A stretch of 64,000 nt of DNA from Budorcas taxicolor (Eukaryota > Chordata > Mammalia > Artiodactyla > Bovidae): contig NW_026291761.1 in assembly GCF_023091745.1 (NCBI RefSeq), positions 155,043-219,042 on the forward strand, given 5' to 3'. Positions 35,884 through 48,113 of this stretch are shown here, in pieces. Both the position numbers and the translations under genes were made by a program. How positions within the stretch are numbered: position 1 is the first letter of the stretch; the number at the start of each line of letters is the position of its first letter. The notes under the pieces were generated by a model that saw nothing but the letters and a program-made list of their open reading frames with translations, did not search any database and was not told the origin of the DNA.

Positions 35884-36698
35884 GGAACTTCGAAAGGGTC
35901 CTTCACACCCTTGGTGCAAATCAAGAAGTTCCCCGACATACCCGTCTCCACTCGAGAGGAAACACGATGGTCCCGCCCACATCCAGAGGAGCCCCGTTTC
36001 CGCCTCGTAGCTCGAGATGAGGGATCCTATCCCCGCTTCGTCAGGAAAGAGTTCCCGGCGTTCCCGTCGCATCTCAAAAGGAGGCCCTCTCAACAGGAAC
36101 GGCGAGAGGAACTCCAGGGTCGTCCCACCATTCCAAGAGTCCCCCGGATGTCTCAGTCCATACCAGAGGAACCTCTTTTCCCTACACCGGCTCGTCTTTC
36201 ACGCCGAGGATCGACTCACACCAAGGTGGCACGTGGCACAGCCCTGTGGGAAAGCCTCGTGGGAAAGCCTCGAGGGATAGCCTCGAGGGAAAGCCACAGA
36301 TCCCTTGATCCACGTGACAGGAAGCGTGACACTACTGCTGCAGCTCGGGAGGAAAGCGCACGTGCATGCCCCCACTCGAGACGAGGCCTGACTCCCCTGG
36401 GGAGACTCAGAAGCACCCCAAGATCCATGGAAACACTGGAGAGGAATCCTCAAGTTCCGTCCCGACGCCACACAAGGACTGAGGCCCCGGGATGGTCGGG
36501 AGAGGAATCCCGAGAGGTCCCCTAGCAACTCGCATGGGGACTGGCCTTTCCTGAGGCCACCAGAGCGGGTCCCTGAGGTCCCCGTTGTAACTCGAGAAGA
36601 CCTGCCGAAACTCGAGAAAATGCAGGAGGTTCTGCCGTTCAGGCGAGATGAGGCCCATTTCTGCTGAGGGGTCTCGAGGCTGATCACACCTCACCTCT
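35884..36698 (+). repeat. Monomer 45, B, R'-like
   Basis: 815 bp. cgatggtccc, ccccgcttcgtcagg, tcaaaagg, ctcaagttccg and gggatggtcgg. Relative of 45667 and 48928. Private ggttctgccg and gaggggtctcg. Confidence 0.9.
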
Positions 36699-37513
36699 GG
36701 AACTTCGAAAGGGTCCTTCACACCCTTGGTGCAAATCAAGAAGTTCCCCGACATACCCGTCTCCACTCGAGAGGAATCACGAGGGTCCCGCCCACATCCA
36801 GAGGAGCCCCGTTTCCGCCTCGTAGCTCGAGATGAGGGATCCTTTCCCTGCTTCTTCGGGAAAGAGTTCCCGGCGTTCCCGTCGCATCTCAAGAGGAGGC
36901 CCTCTCAACAGGAACGGCGAGAGGAACTCCAGGGTCGTGCCACGATTCCAAGAGTGCCCCAGATATCTCAGTCCATTCCAGAGGAACCTCTTTTCCCTTC
37001 ATTGGCTCGTCTTTCACGCCGAGGATCGACTCACACCAAGGTGGCACGTGGCACAGCCCTGTGGGAAAGAATCGTGGGAAAGCCTCAAGGGGCAGCCTCG
37101 AGGGAAAGCCACAGATCCCTTGATCCAAGTGACAGGAAGCGTGACACTACTGCTGCAGCACGGGAGGAAAGCGCACGTGCATGCCCCCACTCGAGACGAG
37201 GCCTGACTCCCCTGGGGAGACTCAGAAGCACCCCAAGATCCATGGCAACACTGGAGAGGAATCCTCAGGTTCCGTCCCGACTCCACACAAGGACTGAGGC
37301 CCCGGCATGGTCGCGAGAGGAATCCCGAGAGGTCCCCTAGCATCTCGCATGGGGACTGGCCTTTCCTGAGGCCAAAAGAGCGGGTCCCTGAGGTCCCCGT
37401 CGTAACTCGAGAAGACCTGCCGCAACTCGAGAAAATCCAGGATGTTCTCCCCTTCTGACGAGATGAGGCCCATTTCCGCTGAGGCGTCTCGAGGCTGATC
37501 ACACCTCACCTCT
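36699..37513 (+). repeat. Monomer 46, B singleton
   Basis: 815 bp. cttcttcggg, cacgattcc, atatctcag, cattggctc, aagaatcg, ctcaaggggc and gatccaagtg. Ends with ggatgttctcc. Confidence 0.9.
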
Positions 37514-38328
37514 GGAACTTCGAAACGGTCCTTCACACCCTTGGTGCAAATCAAGAATTTCCCCGACATACCCGTCTCCACTCGAGAGGAAACACGAGGG
37601 TCCCGCCCACATCCAGAGGAGCCCCGTTTCTGCCTCGTAGCTCGAGATGAGGGATCCTTTCCCTGCTTCGTCGGGAAAGTGTTCCCGGCGTTCCCGTCGC
37701 ATCACAAGAGGAGGCCATCTCAACAAGAACGGCGATTGGCACTCCAGGGTCGTGCCACCATTTCAAGAGTCCCCCAGATGTCTCAGTCCATTCCAGAGGA
37801 ACCTCTTAACCCTTCACCGGCTCGTCTTTCACGCCGAGGATCTACTCACACGAAGGTGGCACGTTGCACAGCCCTGTGGGAAACCCTCGTGGGATAGCCT
37901 CGAGCGAAAGCCTCGAGGGAAACCAAAGATCCCTTGATCCACGTGACAGGAAGCGTGACAATACTGCTGCAGCTCGGGAGGAAAGCGCACGTGCATGCCC
38001 CCACTCGAGACGAGCCCTGACTCCCCTGGGGAGACTCAGAAGCACCCCAAGATCCATGACAACACGGGAGAGTAAACCTCAGGTTCCGGCCCCGACTCCA
38101 CACAAGCTCTTAGGCCCCGACATGGACGGGAGAGGAATCCCGAGATGTCCCCTAGCAACTCGCATGGGGACTGGCCTTTCATGAGGCCACCAGAGCGGGT
38201 CCCTGAGGTCCCCGTCGTAACTCGAGAAGACCTGCCGCAACTCGAGAAAATCCAGGAGGTTCTCCCTTCCAGGCGAGATGAGGCCCATTTCCGCTGAGGC
38301 GTCTCGAGGCTGATCACACCTCACCTCT
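37514..38328 (+). repeat. Monomer 47, B singleton, most diverged
   Basis: 815 bp. cgaaacggtcc, aagaatttcc, agtgttcccg, catcacaag, cgattggcac, cttaaccc, gatctactc, gcacgttgc and aaccaaagatc. The 3' half (gagtaaacc, aagctcttagg) recurs at 50557. Confidence 0.9.
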
Positions 38329-39144
38329 GGAACTTCGAAAGGGTCCTTCACAGCCTTGGTGGAAATCAAGAAGTTCCCCGACATACCCGTCTCCACTCGA
38401 GAGGAAACACGAGGGACCCGCCCACATCCAGAGGAGTCCCGTTTCCGCTTCGTAGCTCGAGATGAGGTTTCCTCTCCCTGCTTCGTTGGGAAAGAGTTCC
38501 CGGCCACCCCGGCGCATCTCAAGAGGAGGCCCTATCAACAGGAACGAGGAGAAGAACTCCAGGGTCGTGCCACCATTCCAAGAGTCCCGCAGATGTCTCA
38601 GACCTTTCCAGAGGAACGTCTTTTCCCTTCACCGGCTCGTCTTTCACGCCGAGGATCGACTCACACCAAGGGTGGCACGTGGCACAGCCCTGTGGGAAAG
38701 CCTCGTGGGAAAGCCTCGAGGGACAGCCTCGAGGGAAAGCCACAGATCCCTTGATCCACGAGACAGGAAGCGTGACACTACTGCTGCAGCTCGGGAGGAA
38801 AGCGCACGTGCATGCCCCCACACGAGACGAGGCCTGACTCCCCTGGGGAGACTCAGAAGCACCCCAAGATCCATGGCAACACTGGAGAGAATCCTCAGGT
38901 TCTGGCCCCGACTCCACACAAGGACTGAGGCACCGGCATGGAAGGGAGAGGAATCCCGAGAGGTCCCCTAGCAACTCGCATGGGGACTGGCCTTTCCTGA
39001 GGCCACCAGAGCGTGTCCCTGAGGTCCCCGTCGTAACTCGAGAAGACCTGCCGCAACTCGAGAAAATCCAGGATGTTCTCCCCTTCTGACGAGATGAGGC
39101 CCATTTCCGCTGAGGCGTCTCGAGGCTGATCACACCTCACCTCT
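38329..39144 (+). repeat. Monomer 48, B chimera
   Basis: 816 bp. 5' half like 35070 (gtggaaatc, gaggtttcc), with gaacgaggag and ccaagggtgg. The 3' half is the R form (ccacgagac, ggttctggcc, gcaccggc, gcgtgtcc). Confidence 0.9.
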
Positions 39145-39958
39145 GGAACTTCGAAAGGGTCCTTCACACCCTTGGCGCAAATGAAGTTCCCCAACACAAC
39201 CGTCTCCACTAGAGAGGAAACACGAGGGTCCCGCCCACATCCAGAGGAGCACCGTTTCCGCCTCGTAGCTCGAGATGAGGGATCATTTCCCTGCTTGTTC
39301 GGGCAAGAGTTCTCGACGTTCCCGTTGCATCTAAAGAGGAGGCCCTCTCAACAGGAAAGGCGAGAGGAACTCCAGGGTCGTGCCACCAATCCAAGAAACC
39401 CCCAGATGTCTCAGTCCATTCCAGAGGAACTCTTTTCCTTTCACCGGCTGGCCTTTCACGCCGAGGAACGTCTCACACCAAGGTGGCACGTGGCACAGCC
39501 CTGTGGGAAAGCCTCGTGGGAAAACCTCGAGGGAAAGATTCGAGGGAAAGCCACAGATCCCTTGATCCACGTGACAGGAAGCGTGACACTACTGCTGCAG
39601 CACAGGAGGAAAGCGCAAGTGGAAGCCCCCACTCGAGACGAGGCCTGACTCCCCTGGGGGAGACTCAGAAGCACCCAAAGATCCATGGCAACACTGGAGA
39701 GGAATCCTCAGGTTCTGTCCCCGACTCCACAGAAGGACTGAGGCCCCGGCATGGACGGGAGAGGAATCCCGAGATGTCCCCTAGCAACTCGCATGGGGAC
39801 TGGCCTTTCCTGAGGCCACCAGAGCGGGTCCCTGAGGTCCCCGTCGTAACTCGAGAAGACCTGCCGCAACTCGAGAAAATCCAGGAGGTTCTCCCCTCCA
39901 GGCGAGAATGAGGCACATTTCCGCTGAGGCGTCTCGAGGCTGATCACACCTCACCTCT
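39145..39958 (+). repeat. Monomer 49, type P
   Basis: 814 bp. ggcgcaaatgaag (three bases shorter), gttctcgacg, catctaaag, cggctggcc, gaggaacgtc, gaaagattcg, gttctgtcccc and gaggcacat. Confidence 0.9.
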
Positions 39959-40775
39959 GGAACTTCGAAAGGGTCCTTCACACCCTTGGTGCAAATCAAG
40001 AAGTTGCCCAACATACCCGTCTCCACTCGAGAGGGAAACACGAGGGGCCCGCCCACATCCAGAAGAGCCCCGTTTCCGCCTCGTAGCTCGAGATGAGGTA
40101 TCCTTTCCCTGCTTCGTCGGGAAAGAGTTCCCGGCCTTCCGTAGTATCTCAAGAGGAGGCCCTCTCAACAGGAACGGCGAGAGGAACTCCAGGGTCGTGC
40201 CACCATTCCAAGAGTCCCCCAGATGTCTCAGTCCATTCCAGAGGAAGCTCTTTTCCCCTCACCGGCTCGTCTTTCACGCCGAGGATCGACTCACACCAAG
40301 GTGGCACGTGGCACAGCCCTGGGGGAAATCCTCGTGGGAAAGCCTCGAGCGAAAGCCTCGAGGGAAAGCCACAGATCCCTTGATCCACGTGACAGGAAGC
40401 GTGACACTACTGCTGCAGCTCGGGAGGAAAGCGCACGTGCATGCCCCCACTCGAGACGAGGGCCTGACTCCCCTGGGGAGACTCAGAAGCACCCCAAGAT
40501 CCATGGCAACACTGGAGAGGAATCCTCAGGTTCCGGCCCCGACTCCACACAAGGGCTTAGGCCCCGGCATGGAGGGGAGAGGAGGATCCCGAGATAGTCC
40601 CTAGCAACTCGCATGGCGACTCCCCTTCCTGAGGCCACCAGAGCGGGTCCCTGAGGTCCCCGTCGTAACTCGAGAAGACCTGCCGCAACTCGAGAATATC
40701 CAGGAGGTTCCCCCACCAGGCGAGATGAGGCCCATTTTCGCTGAGGCGTCTCGAGGGTGATCACACCTCACCTCT
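39959..40775 (+). repeat. Monomer 50, type Q
   Basis: 817 bp with one-base indels. gttgcccaac, gaggggcccgc, gaggtatcc, gtagtatctc, ctgggggaaatc and aagggcttagg. Ends with gagggtgatc. Confidence 0.9.
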
Positions 40776-41591
40776 GGAACTTCGAAAGGGTCCTTCACAC
40801 CCTTGGTGCAAATCAAGAAGTTCCCCGACATACCCGTCCTCCACTCGAGAGGAAACACGATGGTCCCGCCCACATCCAGAGGAGCCCCGTTTCCGCCTCG
40901 TAGCTCGAGATGAGGGATCCTATCCCCGCTTCGTCGGGAAAGCGTTCCCGGCGTTCCCGTCGCATCTCAAAAGGAGGCCCTCTCAACAGGAACGGCGAGA
41001 GGAACTCCAGGGTCGTCCCACCATTCCAAGAGTCCCCCGGATGTCTCAGTCCATACCAGAGGAACCTCTTTTCCCTACACCGGCTCGTCTTTCACGCCGA
41101 GGATCGACTCACACCAAGGTGGCACGTGGCACAGCCCTGTGGGAAAGCCTCGTGGGAAAGCCTCGAGGGACAGCCTCGAGGGAAAGCCACAGATCCCTTG
41201 ATCCACGAGACAGGAAGCGTGACACTACTGCTGCAGCTCGGGAGGAAAGCGCACGTGCATGCCCCCACACGAGACGAGGCCTGACTCCCCTGGGGAGACT
41301 CAGAAGCACCCCAAGATCCATGGCAACACTGGAGAGGAATCCTCAGGTTCTGGCCCCGACTCCACACAAGGACTGAGGCACCGGCATGGAAGGGAGAGGA
41401 ATCCCGAGAGGTCCCCTAGCAACTCGCATGGGGACTGGCCTTTCCTGAGGCCACCAGAGCGTGTCCCTGAGGTCCCCGTCGTAACTCGAGAAGACCTGCC
41501 GCAACTCGAGAAAATCCAGGATGTTCTCCCTTCTGACGAGATGAGGCCCATTTCCGCTGAGGCGTCTCGAGGCTGATCACACCTCACCTGT
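40776..41591 (+). repeat. Monomer 51, type R
   Basis: 816 bp. tatccccgcttcg, aaagcgttccc, tcaaaagg, then ccacgagac, gcaccggc and gcgtgtcc. Confidence 0.9.
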
Positions 41592-42406
41592 GGAACTTCG
41601 AAAGGGTCCTTCACACCCTTGGCGCAAATGAAGTTCCCCAACACAACCGTCTCCACTAGAGAGGAAACACGAGGGTCCCGCCCACATCCAGAGGAGCACC
41701 GTTTCCGCCTCGTAGCTCGAGATGAGGGATCATTTCCCTGCTTGTTCGGGCAAGAGTTCTCGACGTTCCCGTTGCATCTAAAGAGGAGGCCCTCTCAACA
41801 GGAAAGGCGAGAGGAACTCCAGGGTCGTGCCACCAATCCAAGAAACCCCCAGATGTCTCAGTCCATTCCAGAGGAACCTCTTTTCCTTTCACCGGCTGGC
41901 CTTTCACGCCGAGGAACGTCTCACACCAAGGTGGCACGTGGCACAGCCCTGTGGGAAAGCCTCGTGGGAAAACCTCGAGGGAAAGATTCGAGGGGAAAGC
42001 CACAGATCCCTTGATCCACGTGACAGAAGCGTGACACTACTGCTGCAGCACAGGAGGAAAGCGCAAGTGGAAGCCCCCACTCGAGACGAGGCCTGACTCC
42101 CCTGGGGAGACTCAGAAGCACCCAAAGATCCATGGCAACACTGGAGAGGAATCCTCAGGTTCTGTCCCCCGACTCCACAGAAGGACTGAGGCCCCGGCAT
42201 GGACGGGAGAGGAATCCCGAGATGTCCCCTAGCAACTCGCATGGGGACTGGCCTTTCCTGAGGCCACCAGAGCGGGGTCCCTGAGGTCCCCGTCGTAACT
42301 CGAGAAGACCTGCCGCAACTCGAGAAAATCCAGGAGGTTCTCCCCTCCAGGCGAGATGAGGCACATTTCCGCTGAGGCGTCTCGAGGCTGATCACACCTC
42401 ACCTCT
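41592..42406 (+). repeat. Monomer 52, type P
   Basis: 815 bp. As 39145 apart from one-base indels such as cgaggggaaag and gtcccccgac. Confidence 0.9.
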
Positions 42407-43223
42407 GGAACTTCGAAAGGGTCCTTCACACCCTTGGTGCAAATCAAGAAGTTGCCCAACATACCCGTCTCCACTCGAGAGGAAACACGAGGGGCCCGCC
42501 CCACATCCAGAAGAGCCCCGTTTCCGCCTCGTAGCTCGAGATGAGGTATCCTTTCCCTGCTTCGTCGGGAAAGAGTTCCCGGCCTTCCCGTAGTATCTCA
42601 AGAGGAGGCCCTCTCAACAGGAACGGCGAGGAGGAACTCCAGGGTCGTGCCACCATTCCAAGAGTCCCCCAGATGTCTCAGTCCATTCCAGAGGAACCTC
42701 TTTTCCCCTCACCGGCTCGTCTTTCACGCCGAGGATCGACTCACACCAAGGTGGCACGTGGCACAGCCCTGGGGGAAATCCTCGTGGGAAAGCCTCGAGC
42801 GAAAGCCTCGAGGGAAAGCCACAGATCCCTTGATCCACGTGACAGGAAGCGTGACACTACTGCTGCAGCTCGGGAGGAAAGCGCACGTGCATGCCCCCAC
42901 TCGAGACGAGGCCTGACTCCCATGGGGAGACTCAGAAGCACCCCAAGATCCATGGCAACACTGGAGAGGAATCCTCAGGTTCCGGCCCCGACTCCACACA
43001 AGGGCTTAGGCCCCGGCATGGAGGGGAGAGGAATCCCGAGATAGTCCCTAGCAACTCGCATGGCGACTCCCCTTCCTGAGGCCACCAGAGCGGGTCCCCT
43101 GAGGTCCCCGTCGTAACTCGAGAAGACCTGCCGCAACTCGAGAATATCCAGGAGGTTCCCCCACCAGGCGAGATGAGGCCCATTTTCGCTGAGGCGTCTC
43201 GAGGGTGATCACACCTCACCTCT
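42407..43223 (+). repeat. Monomer 53, type Q
   Basis: 817 bp. As 39959, with gccccacatcc, cgaggaggaac and gtcccctgagg insertions. Confidence 0.9.
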
Positions 43224-44038
43224 GGAACTTCGAAAGGGTCCTTCACACCCTTGGTGCAAATCAAGAAGTTCCCCGACATACCCGTCTCCACTCGAGAGGA
43301 AACACGATGGTCCCGCCCACATCCAGAGGAGCCCCGTTTCCGCCTCGTAGCTCGAGATGAGGGATCCTATCCCCGCTTCGTCGGGAAAGCGTTCCCGGCG
43401 TTCCCGTCGCATCTCAAAAGGAGGCCCTCTCAACAGGAACGGCGAGAGGAACTCCAGGGTCGTCCCACCATTCCAAGAGTCCCCCGGATGTCTCAGTCCA
43501 TACCAGAGGAACCTCTTTTCCCTACACCGGCTCGTCTTTCACGCCGAGGATCGACTCACACCAAGGTGGCACGTGGCACAGCCCTGTGGGAAAGCCTCGT
43601 GGGAAAGCCTCGAGGGACAGCCTCGAGGAAAGCCACAGATCCCTTGATCCACGAGACAGGAAGCGTGACACTACTGCTGCAGCTCGGGAGGAAAGCGCAC
43701 GTGCATGCCCCCACACGAGACGAGGCCTGACTCCCCTGGGGAGACTCAGAAGCACCCCAAGATCCATGGCAACACTGGAGAGGAATCCTCAGGTTCTGGC
43801 CCCGACTCCACACAAGGACTGAGGCACCGGCATGGAAGGGAGAGGAATCCCGAGAGGTCCCCTAGCAACTCGCATGGGGACTGGCCTTTCCTGAGGCCAC
43901 CAGAGCGTGTCCCTGAGGTCCCCGTCGTAACTCGAGAAGACCTGCCGCAACTCGAGAAAATCCAGGATGTTCTCCCCTTCTGACGAGATGAGGCCCATTT
44001 CCGCTGAGGCGTCTCGAGGCTGATCACACCTCACCTGT
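43224..44038 (+). repeat. Monomer 54, type R
   Basis: 815 bp. As 40776, with one g lost at cctcgaggaaag. Confidence 0.9.
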
Positions 44039-44852
44039 GGAACTTCGAAAGGGTCCTTCACACCCTTGGCGCAAATGAAGTTCCCCAACACAACCGTCTC
44101 CACTAGAGAGGAAACACGAGGGTCCCGCCCACATCCAGAGGAGCACCGTTTCCGCCTCGTAGCTCGAGATGAGGGATCATTTCCCTGCTTGTTCGGGCAA
44201 GAGTTCTCGACGTTCCCGTTGCATCTAAAAGAGGAGGCCCTCTCAACAGGAAAGGCGAGAGGAACTCCAGGGTCGTGCCACCAATCCAAGAAACCCCCAG
44301 ATGTCTCAGTCCATTCCAGAGGAACCTCTTTTCCTTTCACCGGCTGGCCTTTCACGCCGAGGAACGTCTCACACCAAGGTGGCACGTGGCACAGCCCTGT
44401 GGGAAAAGCCTCGTGGAAAACCTCGAGGGAAAGATTCGAGGGAAAGCCACAGATCCCTTGATCCACGTGACAGGAAGCGTGACACTACTGCTGCAGCACA
44501 GGAGGAAAGCGCAAGTGGAAGCCCCCACTCGAGACGAGGCCTGACTCCCCTGGGGAGACTCAGAAGCACCCAAAGATCCATGGCAACACTGGAGAGGAAT
44601 CCTCAGGTTCTGTCCCCGACTCCACAGAAGGACTGAGGCCCCGGCATGGACGGGAGAGGAATCCCGAGATGTCCCCTAGCAACTCGCATGGGGACTGGCC
44701 TTTCCTGAGGCCACCAGAGCGGGTCCCTGAGGTCCCCGTCGTAACTCGAGAAGACCTGCCGCAACTCGAGAAAATCCAGGAGGTTCTCCCCTCCAGGCGA
44801 GATGAGGCACATTTCCGCTGAGGCGTCTCGAGGCTGATCACACCTCACCTCT
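44039..44852 (+). repeat. Monomer 55, type P
   Basis: 814 bp. As 39145. Indels ctaaaagagg, ggaaaagcc and cgtggaaaac. Confidence 0.9.
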
Positions 44853-45666
44853 GGAACTTCGAAAGGGTCCTTCACACCCTTGGTGCAAATCAAGAAGTTG
44901 CCCAACATACCCGTCTCCACTCGAGAGGAAACACGAGGGGCCCGCCCACATCCAGAAGAGCCCCGTTTCCGCCTCGTAGCTCGAGATGAGGTATCCTTTC
45001 CCTGCTTCGTCGGGAAAGAGTTCCCGGCCTTCCCGTAGTATCTCAAGAGGAGGCCCTCTCAACAGGAACGGCGAGAGGAACTCCAGGGTCGTGCCACCAT
45101 TCCAAGAGTCCCCCAGATGTCTCAGTCCATTCCAGAGGAACCTCTTTTCCCCTCACCGGCTCGTCTTTCACGCCGAGGATCGACTCACACCAAGGTGGCA
45201 CGTGGCACAGCCCTGGGGGAAATCCTCGTGGGAAAGCCTCGAGCGAAAGCCTCGAGGGAAAGCCACAGATCCCTTGATCCACGTGACAGGAAGCGTGACA
45301 CTACTGCTGCAGCTCGGGAGGAAAGCGCACGTGCATGCCCCCACTCGAGACGAGGCCTGACTCCCCTGGGGAGACTCAGAAGCACCCCAAGATCCATGGC
45401 AACACTGGAGAGGAATCCTCAGGTTCCGGCCCCGACTCCACACAAGGGCTTAGGCCCCGGCATGGAGGGGAGAGGAATCCCGAGATAGTCCCTAGCAACT
45501 CGCATGGCGACTCCCCTTCCTGAGGCCACCAGAGCGGGTCCCTGAGGTCCCCGTCGTAACTCGAGAAGACCTGCCGCAACTCGAGAATATCCAGGAGGTT
45601 CCCCCACCAGGCGAGATGAGGCCCATTTTCGCTGAGGCGTCTCGAGGGTGATCACACCTCACCTCT
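44853..45666 (+). repeat. Monomer 56, type Q
   Basis: 814 bp. Clean copy of the Q unit. Opens the first tetramer. Confidence 0.9.
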
Positions 45667-46481
45667 GGAACTTCGAAAGGGTCCTTCACACCCTTGGTGC
45701 AAATCAAGAAGTTCCCCGACATACCCGTCTCCACTCGAGAGGAAACACGATGGTCCCGCCCACATCCAGAGGAGCCCCGTTTCCGCCTCGTAGCTCGAGA
45801 TGAGGGATCCTATCCCCGCTTCGTCGGGAAAGCGTTCCCGGCGTTCCCGTCGCATCTCAAAAGGAGGCCCTCTCAACAGGAACGGCGAGAGGAACTCCAG
45901 GGTCGTCCCACCATTCCAAGAGTCCCCCGGATGTCTCAGTCCATACCAGAGGAACCTCTTTTCCCTACACCGGCTCGTCTTTCACGCCGAGGATCGACTC
46001 ACACCAAGGTGGCACGTGGCACAGCCCTGTGGGAAAGCCTCGTGGGAAAGCCTCGAGGGACAGCCTCGAGGGAAAGCCACAGATCCCTTGATCCACGTGA
46101 CAGGAAGCGTGACACTACTGCTGCAGCTCGGGAGGAAAGCGCACGTGCATGCCCCCACTCGAGACGAGGCCTGACTCCCCTGGGTAGACTCAGAATCACC
46201 CCAAGATCCATGGAAACACTGGAGAGGAATCCTCAAGTTCCGTCCCGACGCCACACAAGGACTGAGGCCCCGGGATCGTCGGGAGAGGAATCCCGAGAGG
46301 TCCCCTAGCAACTCGCATGGGGACTGGCCTTTCCTGAGGCCACCAGAGCGGGTCCCTGAGGTCTCCGTTGTAACTCGAGAAGACCTGCCGAAACTCGAGA
46401 AAATCCAGGAGGTTCTCTCCTCCAGGCGAGATGAGGCCCATTTCTTCTGAGGCGTCTCGAGGCTGATCACACCTCACCTCT
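45667..46481 (+). repeat. Monomer 57, type R'
   Basis: 815 bp. R-type 5' half joined to a 3' half like 35884 (gggtagac, gaatcacc, gacgccac, gggatcgtcgg). Confidence 0.9.
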
Positions 46482-47297
46482 GGAACTTCGAAACGGTCCT
46501 TCACACCCTTGGTGCAAATCAAGAAGTTCCCCGACATACCCGTCTCCACTCGAGAGGAAACACGAGGGTCCCAACCACATCCAGAGGAGCCCCGTTTCCG
46601 CCTCGTAGCTCGAGATGAGGGATCCTTTCCCTGCTTCGTCGGGAAAGAGTTCCCGGCGTTCCCGTCGCATCTCAAGAGGAGGCCCTCTCAACAGGAACGG
46701 CGAGAGGAACTCCAGGGTCGTGCCACCATTCCAAGAGTCCCCCGGATGTCTCAGTCCATACCAGAGGAACCTCTTTTCCCTACACCGGCTCGTCTTTCAC
46801 GCCGAGGATCGACTCAGACCAAGGTGGCACGTGGCACAGCCCTGTGGGAAAGCCTCGTGGGAAAGCTTCGAGGGACAGCTTCGAGGGAAAGCCAAATATC
46901 CCTTGATCCACGTGACAGGAAGCGTGACACTACAGCTGCAGCTCGGGAGGAAAGCGCACGTGCATGCCCCCACTCTAGACGAGGCCTGACTCCCCTGGGG
47001 AGACTCAGAAGCACCCCAAGATCCATGGCAACACTGGAGAGGAATCCTCAGGTTCCGTCCCCGAATCCACACAAGGACTGAGACCCCGGCATGGACTGGA
47101 GAGGAATCCCGAGTTGGCCCCTAGCAACTCGCATGGGGACTGGCCTTTCCTGATGCCACCAGAGTGGGTCCCTGAGGTCCCCGTCGTAACACGGGAAGTC
47201 CTGCCTCAACTCGAGAAATTCCAGGAGGTTCTCCCCTCCAGGCGAGATGAGGCCCATTTCTGATGAGGCGTCTCGAGGCTGATCACACCTCACCTCT
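46482..47297 (+). repeat. Monomer 58, type S
   Basis: 816 bp. cgaaacggtcc, cccaaccac, ctcagacc, agcttcgaggg, caaatatcc, ctacagctg, cactctagac, gagttggcc and tcgagaaattcc. Confidence 0.9.
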
Positions 47298-48113
47298 GGA
47301 ACTTCGAAAGGGTCCTTCACACCCTTGGTGCAAATCAAGAAGTTCCCCGACATACCCGTCTCCACTCGAGAGGAAACACGAGGGGCCCGCCCACATCCAG
47401 AGGAGCCCCGTTTCCGCCTCGTAGCTCGAGATGAGGGATCCTTTCCCTGGTTCTTCGGGAAAGAGTTCCCGGCGTTCCCGTCGCATCTCAAGAGAAGACC
47501 CTCTCAACAGGAACTGTGAGAGGAACTCCAGGGTCGTGCCACCATTCCAAGAGTCCCCCAGATGTCTCAGTCCGTTCCAGAGGAACCTCTTTTCCCGTCA
47601 CCGGCTCGACTTTCACGCCTAGGATCGACTCACACCAAGGTGGCACGTGGCACATCCCTGTGGGAAAGACTCGTGTGAAAGCCTCGAGGGAAAGCCTCGA
47701 GGGAAAGCCACAGATCCCTTGATCCACGTGACAGGAAGCGTGACACTACTGCTGCAGCACGGGAGGAAAGCGCACGTGCATGCCCCCACTCGAGACGAGG
47801 CCTGACTCCCCTGGGGAGACTCAGAAGCACCCCAAGATCCATGGCAACACTGGAGAGGAATCCTCAGGTTCTGTCCCCGACTCCACAGAAGGACTGAGGC
47901 CCCGGCATGGACGGGAGAGGAATCCCGAGATGTCCCCTAGCAACTCGCATGGGGACTGGCCTTTCCTGAGGCCACCAGAGCGGGTCCCTGAGGTCCCCGT
48001 CGTAACTCGAGAAGACCTGCCGCAACTCGAGAAAATCCAGGAGGTTCTCCCCTCCAGGCGAGATGAGGCACATTTCCGCTGAGGCGTCTCGAGGCTGATC
48101 ACACCTCACCTCT
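47298..48113 (+). repeat. Monomer 59, type T
   Basis: 816 bp. ctggttcttcgg, gagaagacc, aactgtgag, cagtccgttcc, cctaggatc and gactcgtgtg in the 5' half. A P-type 3' half (gttctgtcccc, gaggcacat). Confidence 0.9.

Larger units (their letters stand above)
39650..44430 (+). other. Indel-rich patch, probable consensus errors
   Basis: One-base length changes cluster in homopolymers: ctgggggaga, gagagggaaac, cgaggggaaag, gcggggtccc, gccccacatcc and ctaaaagagg, among others. The third trimer copy just downstream is clean at most of these sites. Substitutions are not raised to match, which argues for polishing errors. Confidence 0.7.
39145..46481 (+). repeat. P-Q-R trimer, three tandem copies
   Basis: Copies start at 39145, 41592 and 44039, with steps of 2447 bp. 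P units have ggcgcaaatgaag and gaggcacattt, Q units have gttgcccaac and aagggcttagg, and R units have ccccgcttcg with tcaaaagg. The third R unit keeps the R 5' half but has a different 3' half (gggatcgtcgg). The first two copies carry many one-base indels that the third lacks. Confidence 0.9.
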
